From Deltaproteobacteria bacterium (GTDB lineage: Bacteria > Desulfobacterota > Desulfuromonadia > Desulfuromonadales > Geopsychrobacteraceae): a DNA stretch of 9,632 nt. Positions 6,201 through 9,632 of the stretch are shown piece by piece. Below the pieces are notes generated by a model, which had not been told where the DNA came from, did not search any database, and was given only the letters and a program-made list of their open reading frames with translations. How positions within the stretch are numbered: the stretch's first letter is position 1; the number at the start of each line of letters is the position of its first letter. The DNA lies in NCBI GenBank assembly GCA_009993495.1, contig JAACTI010000231.1:1-9632 (forward strand), given 5' to 3'. Position numbers and translations under genes: made by a program.

Positions 6201-7025
6201 CTACTCCCTGTTCAGATAGCCTGACAGTTCTTCAATCCCATCGATGACCCTTGGCCCCAACCGGTAGAGGGCGTCCCCCGTGAAATAGACTCTTCCCTTT
6301 TTGACGGCATCGAGCATACGAAGTTTTTGAAGAAGGCCTTTGGAAACCTCCTGCATGTTCCCGTGCCCCTTGCCGATAAAGATCACATCCGGATTGCGGT
6401 GGATGATCTCTTCCACCGAATACTTGGGGTATTTGGTCTTGACATCATGGGCGATATTCTCCAAGCCCAATAGATGCAGTGCATCATCCATGGCCGTCCA
6501 CGGTCCGGCTACAATCATAGGCTCAGGCCAGACGATGAAGAGGGCCTTCCTTTTTGGGGACTGCGCACTCCCCCCGGCCCTCATCCGGTCTAATGCGTCC
6601 TGGATCCTCAGGGCCAGGGCAAGGGCCTGCTCTTCGGCCCCAAGGGCCGCTCCAAGGTCCCGAATCCCCTGGGGGAGCTCCGAGATTTGTCTCGCCTGAA
6701 ACACATAGGTCCTCTGATGAAGATTCCTCATCTTCACCTCGAACTCCCTGGGATTGCCGTCTGTGGTCATGACGACCATGTCCGGCCTCAAGGAGACCAC
6801 GGCTTCAAGAGACGGGTTCGACATGCCGCCGATCTTGGGTTTGTCTTTGGCTCGAGGGGGCTGATCACAATAGCTGGTCACACCCACAATCCTCTCTTCC
6901 AGACCCATGGCATAGAGGATCTCGGTCAGATTGGGGGCCAGAGATATGATCCTTTCCGGCGGAGCAGCAAAGGCTCCACCGGAAAGGGATAAACAGATCA
7001 GCGTGTAAAAAAATATCCGTCTCAT
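6201..7025 (-). CDS. btuF: Periplasmic cobalamin-binding protein BtuF
   Basis: BtuF captures corrinoid in the periplasm and delivers it to BtuCD. The 274-residue precursor has a signal peptide (R2-R3, hydrophobic 4-15, cleavage likely after A-F-A at 20). The mature protein shows a class III binding-protein pattern: R-I-I-S-L-A-P-N-L-T-E-I-L (25-37), G-V-T-S-Y-C-D-Q-P-P (48-57), K-I-G-G-M-S-N-P-S-L-E (64-74), then the second lobe with W-P-E-P (166-169) and a G-P-W segment, and Y-S-V-E-E-I-I (202-208). E74 and E205/E206 fall where BtuF/FhuD-type proteins carry the glutamates that dock on the permease, one in each lobe. The S-Y-C-D-x-P-P stretch is typical of BtuF-like rather than iron-siderophore proteins. 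It starts 16 nt after btuB, with GAGAAG just ahead of the ATG. Confidence 0.92.
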   Translation of the reverse strand: MRRIFFYTLICLSLSGGAFAAPPERIISLAPNLTEILYAMGLEERIVGVTSYCDQPPRAKDKPKIGGMSNPSLEAVVSLRPDMVVMTTDGNPREFEVKMRNLHQRTYVFQARQISELPQGIRDLGAALGAEEQALALALRIQDALDRMRAGGSAQSPKRKALFIVWPEPMIVAGPWTAMDDALHLLGLENIAHDVKTKYPKYSVEEIIHRNPDVIFIGKGHGNMQEVSKGLLQKLRMLDAVKKGRVYFTGDALYRLGPRVIDGIEELSGYLNRE

Positions 7026-7041
7026 ATCTTCTCAGAACCTC

Positions 7042-9144
7042 TCAGAACTCCGCAGAGATACCCAAGAGGACGTTGATCTTCGGTGACGGATAAAATGCCT
7101 TTTCCACCGGAAAGGTCCTCAAAGCTCCGTATTCAGAATAGTCATTATTGGTCAGGTTGTTGATATCAAAAAACGCGGTGATAAACTTCCAGACATATTT
7201 CAGTTTTGCATTGAGCACCACATAATCGTCCTGGTTATCGAAGGCATTGGCAAAATCACTGATAAAGGGACGCTTGCCCACATAGATTCCATTCAGCGCT
7301 ATGGAAAATCCGCCACCGAGCGAAAGCGTGGTCCCCAAAGTGGCCTTATGTTTCGGCACGTCGGGGATCTTCTTGCCCATGAACTGCCCATCCTCAATGG
7401 CCGCAACCAGATAGGTATAACCCCCATTCACGGTCAACCATTTTGTCGGCTCAGCATGGAACGTGGCTTCCAAACCGTCCCGGCGGGTCTTGCCGTCCAG
7501 GTTCTCATTTGCGAAGGTCCCTGGGTTAAAAAAGATTTCGTCATCCGTGTCCAGCCGATAGACATTGATATGCACGTAAGCCTTGTCCGACAGATAGTGC
7601 CGAAGTCCCAATTCGTAATTTTTTGTGCTCTGAGGCTTCAGGTTTTGGTCTATGGTATTCGTGAAGAAACTGAAGAACTCATCAAACAACGGATACCGGA
7701 AACTCCTGGAACTGCTGAGATAGGCATAGGATTTTTTGCCATAGGTATAGTTCATCCCCGCCGTTACCGAGTTCTCATCGGTTGAGGTCTTCTTTGGCGT
7801 GCTGGGCTGGAATTCGAAATCCGCCTTGTCGTAGCGGTATCCTCCGGAGAAAGAGAGATGGTCTGTGGGAGCCAACTCATCGTGCAGATAATATCCGTAA
7901 TGCTTTTTTTCAAAGGCAAACTTGCCCGTAGAGGAAGTTCCAAAAAAAAGACTACTATTCGCGATATCCTCATCAATATCCTGATAATCGAAACCGAGGG
8001 TCAGGCTGTTCCCAAGGTTTTCCCATTTGTTCTTCAAGAGGACCTGGGGTGTTAAAGCCACAGTTTTTATTTCTGTCTTACCGGTGTACTCCCCGCCTGT
8101 AAAAGAGGCAAAGGCATTGGAATCCCTGTCTCTGAATGAAGCGTCGACTTTAAAAAGACTCCCATCCCCAAAATAGATCTCCGGCCCTCCATGTAGATAA
8201 TAATCCTCCACATCGGCGAAGTCGTGGGGCGTGGTCGTATCTGTTCTGGAGAGGCCGGATGCAAAATCGCTTTGCGTCAACGCCCCGGGCAGACTTGAGT
8301 TATCCTTGTGGAATCCGCTGTTCAGATGAATCCGCATCTTATCATTGAAATCATAGGCGAGGTTAACACCTGCGTCCTTGGCGCGTGTGTCGCTGTTATC
8401 CCGGTACCCGTCAGACTTCAACGTGCTTCCGGAAAAGGCGTAGGATAGACCATCCTCCCGACCGCTCAGGTCGGCGCTGCTTTCATAGGTGCCATAACTT
8501 CCGACATCCCCTTCCACCTTGCCATGGGAACGGTCCCCTTCCTTGGTGATGATATTGATCACGCCTCCCGATGCATTGTCTCCGTAGAGTACGCTCCCGC
8601 TCCCGCCGCGAATGATTTCAATTCTCGCTGCCCTGTCGAGGGGGATCTGGGTCCAATCGGTCCCGCTCAGGTCGTCCTGGTTCACCCGTCTGCCATCGAC
8701 CAGAACCAGGGTATTGCAGCCGGCGGTCTCTCCGAATCCCCGTATATCGACGGTATAATATCTTCTGCTCCCGTTAATATCGTTCACCTTGATCCCCACT
8801 TCATTCCGCAGAAGGTCCGGGATGTTCTGCGCCGTGGAATGGCGTATATCCTCTTCGGTAATCACCGTGACGTAGGCAGGAATATCGGACAGTTGCTCCT
8901 CATACCGGGTGGCCGTCACAACAATCTCACCCATGTCTTTTTCCATAACCCCTTGTTCATCCGCTGCAACCGCTCCTTCAGGTATGGTCATGACCAGGGT
9001 CATGAGCAAGGCAAGAATGACACCACCGGCCTCCCGATTTCTATCAGACGATGCAACTCCGAGAGGAACCCTTTTTTCTGGTCGGATGAATCGAGAAAAC
9101 ACCAAACAAATGAAACAGAGTCGATTCCAAAGCACGTATACCAT
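7042..9144 (-). CDS. btuB: TonB-dependent outer-membrane cobalamin receptor BtuB
   Basis: This is the outer-membrane beta-barrel that imports vitamin B12 and related corrinoids using TonB. The 700-residue precursor contains a hydrophobic signal core (about 42-58) with cleavage likely after A-V-A at 60, then a TonB box, G-E-I-V-V-T-A-T (72-79). The plug domain (about 80-200) follows with V-D-I-R-G-F-G (131-137), V-L-V-D-G-R-R-V-N (147-155), I-E-I-I-R-G (174-179) and Y-G-D-N-A-S-G-G-V-I-N-I-I-T (187-200), and then a 22-strand-type barrel ending in Phe. ATG 9144 is preceded by AAAGGAG with ideal spacing; ATG 9168 lies inside the riboswitch and is rejected. The signal core begins unusually far from the start, leaving about 41 residues ahead of it. 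Expression should be switched off by cobalamin through the riboswitch directly upstream. Confidence 0.93.
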   Translation of the reverse strand: MVYVLWNRLCFICLVFSRFIRPEKRVPLGVASSDRNREAGGVILALLMTLVMTIPEGAVAADEQGVMEKDMGEIVVTATRYEEQLSDIPAYVTVITEEDIRHSTAQNIPDLLRNEVGIKVNDINGSRRYYTVDIRGFGETAGCNTLVLVDGRRVNQDDLSGTDWTQIPLDRAARIEIIRGGSGSVLYGDNASGGVINIITKEGDRSHGKVEGDVGSYGTYESSADLSGREDGLSYAFSGSTLKSDGYRDNSDTRAKDAGVNLAYDFNDKMRIHLNSGFHKDNSSLPGALTQSDFASGLSRTDTTTPHDFADVEDYYLHGGPEIYFGDGSLFKVDASFRDRDSNAFASFTGGEYTGKTEIKTVALTPQVLLKNKWENLGNSLTLGFDYQDIDEDIANSSLFFGTSSTGKFAFEKKHYGYYLHDELAPTDHLSFSGGYRYDKADFEFQPSTPKKTSTDENSVTAGMNYTYGKKSYAYLSSSRSFRYPLFDEFFSFFTNTIDQNLKPQSTKNYELGLRHYLSDKAYVHINVYRLDTDDEIFFNPGTFANENLDGKTRRDGLEATFHAEPTKWLTVNGGYTYLVAAIEDGQFMGKKIPDVPKHKATLGTTLSLGGGFSIALNGIYVGKRPFISDFANAFDNQDDYVVLNAKLKYVWKFITAFFDINNLTNNDYSEYGALRTFPVEKAFYPSPKINVLLGISAEF

Positions 9145-9151
9145 TTTCGTC

Positions 9152-9165
9152 TCCTTTCGCGAGGA
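9152..9165 (-). promoter_or_regulatory. Possible Shine-Dalgarno-masking hairpin of the riboswitch
   Basis: On the minus strand TCCT (9165-9162) can pair with AGGA (9155-9152), the core of the btuB ribosome binding site, across a 6-nt loop. This places a small masking hairpin between the riboswitch 3' end and the btuB ATG, as expected for translational control. I see no strong hairpin followed by a U-run between riboswitch and gene, which argues against control by transcription termination. The stem is only 4 bp and would need support from kissing-loop pairing in the aptamer. Confidence 0.4.
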
Positions 9166-9321
9166 CATTCAGGAGGGCAAGTCTTCCGGCTTCGGGCTCT
9201 CTACTTTCCCACCTTCCCATCATGGTATTACCCATGGCAGTGGTCTGCTGGAATTTCGCTCCCATCACGGCTGCGGAACAGCGGGGGATTCACACCCCAC
9301 TTCCTTTAACCCATCCATGTT
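9163..9321 (-). ncRNA. Cobalamin riboswitch (B12 element) controlling btuB
   Basis: Read on the minus strand, the conserved blocks of the AdoCbl-type riboswitch appear in order: AAAGGAAGT, GGTGTGAATCCCCCGCTG, TTCCGCAGCCGTGATGGG, then the B12-box core GACCACTGCC (around 9236-9245), TGGGAAGG, and the 3' block AGCCCGAAGCCGGAAGACT followed by TGCC (about 9178-9200). Order and spacing match the family closely. Ends are approximate, because the closing P1 stem is only partly readable (ACAT near 9317-9320 with ATGT near 9165-9168). It ends just before the btuB ribosome binding site, so bound cobalamin most likely blocks translation initiation of the whole uptake operon. Confidence 0.97.
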
Positions 9322-9339
9322 AGTGGATAAAAAACTTCA

Positions 9340-9369
9340 ATAAAACTTTACGGCTTCGTAAAAAGTCCA
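9340..9369 (-). promoter_or_regulatory. Candidate sigma70 promoter for the B12 uptake operon
   Basis: On the minus strand a -35-like TGGACT (9369-9364) and a -10-like TTTTAT (9345-9340), each four of six to consensus, are separated by 18 nt. Transcription would start near 9333, about a dozen bases before the riboswitch, which is where a start is needed. The match is weak and the sequence overlaps a TTTACG/CGTAAA hairpin and a possible dispersed repeat, so this is a suggestion only. Confidence 0.3.
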
Positions 9370-9444
9370 TCACCTCCTTTCACCCAAACGACACACTGAG
9401 TGCACCGGTATACCGAGTACAAGTAGCAGACCGCTGAATGCTTG

Positions 9445-9614
9445 CTTAGTGGCCCTATTCGTAAATACGGTGGCATTCGATTGCCGTAGGGCGGTCTCCT
9501 CGGCGTTCCGCTCCTTGTGGTGTACCAGAGGGGTACGCCTCAGTCGCGCGCCTTGATGAGACCGCCCTACGACCCTCTCGGTACTTCACCATATTTACGA
9601 ACAGGACCACTTAG
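9445..9614. mobile_element. MITE-like element with 23-bp inverted ends and CTTAG direct repeats
   Basis: A 160-bp non-coding element (9450-9609) is bounded by near-perfect 23-bp inverted ends beginning TGGYCCTRTTCGTAAATA (9450-9472 and 9587-9609, 20 of 23 positions complementary). Outside each end lies CTTAG in the same orientation (9445-9449 and 9610-9614), as expected for a 5-bp target duplication. No transposase is encoded, so any movement would need a transposase acting in trans. I cannot name the parent insertion-sequence family. A different palindrome sits inside it. The element lies about 125 nt upstream of the riboswitch. Confidence 0.7.
9485..9571. repeat. Internal palindromic repeat nested in the MITE-like element
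   Basis: CGTAGGGCGGTCTC (9485-9498) and GAGACCGCCCTACG (9558-9571) are perfect 14-bp inverted arms. Inside them GGCG (9502-9505) pairs with CGCC (9549-9552). A central hairpin GGTGTACC (9519-9526) / GGTACGCC (9532-9539), with one T-G pair, closes on a 5-nt loop. The whole forms a cruciform-like, GC-rich structure. The GGCGTTCCGCTCC and GTACGCCTCAGTCGCGCGCC core resembles intergenic repeats I recall from Desulfobacterota-type genomes; no search was made. Confidence 0.75.
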
Positions 9615-9632
9615 TGAGAAAGAAGGAACCGG

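Noticed and set aside
9145..9168. Upstream btuB start at ATG 9168
   Set aside because: It falls within the 3' end of the riboswitch and has no ribosome binding site, whereas ATG 9144 has AAAGGAG at ideal spacing.
8524..9309. 261-residue plus-strand open frame opposite the 5' part of btuB and the riboswitch
   Set aside because: It runs antisense through a conserved plug domain and a structured RNA, with no motif or ribosome binding site of its own.
9444..9616. CRISPR array or rho-independent terminator at the right edge
   Set aside because: There are no regularly spaced direct repeats; the structure is a pair of nested inverted repeats without a following T-run, better explained as a MITE-like element.

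Overview
The window comes from a Gram-negative bacterium. It encodes an outer-membrane TonB-dependent receptor that ends in phenylalanine, a periplasmic binding protein and a TonB. GC content looks moderate, in the low-to-mid 50s percent by eye. The proteins (TusA-like, PilZ, CobD, BtuBFCD) and the dispersed palindromic repeats resemble those of Desulfobacterota (former Deltaproteobacteria). That placement is an impression from family resemblance, not a search result.

Left part (1-2354): a short block of degenerate tandem units (31-63) is followed by two small plus-strand genes: a TusA-fold protein without the catalytic cysteine (208-441) and a PilZ-domain protein with both c-di-GMP motifs (520-813). 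Two minus-strand genes follow: a small two-helix membrane protein (810-1088), whose stop codon overlaps the PilZ stop, and a MazG-like nucleotide pyrophosphohydrolase (1162-1530). A second cysteine-less TusA-fold protein lies on the plus strand (1771-2223). A perfect 10-bp dyad separates it from the convergent cobD.

Right part (2355-9344, all minus strand): a vitamin B12 uptake locus read right to left. A clear cobalamin riboswitch (about 9163-9321) precedes btuB (receptor), btuF (periplasmic binding protein), btuC (permease), btuD (ATPase) and tonB (energy transducer). The genes are 9-17 nt apart, or overlap by 4 nt at btuD/tonB, so this is almost certainly one B12-repressed operon. After a 201-nt gap filled by a large nested inverted repeat comes cobD (threonine-phosphate decarboxylase), which makes the aminopropanol phosphate needed to convert imported cobinamide-type corrinoids into cobalamin. 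Together the genes describe corrinoid uptake and salvage. No exbB or exbD is present in the window.

Right edge (9145-9632): there is no protein gene in these 488 bases. They hold the riboswitch, a possible promoter, a 13-nt match to the 3' tail of 16S rRNA, and a 160-bp MITE-like element with 23-bp terminal inverted repeats, flanking CTTAG direct repeats and a second palindrome nested inside. I see no wholly new system. The least ordinary items are the paired cysteine-less TusA proteins and the MITE-like element upstream of the riboswitch.
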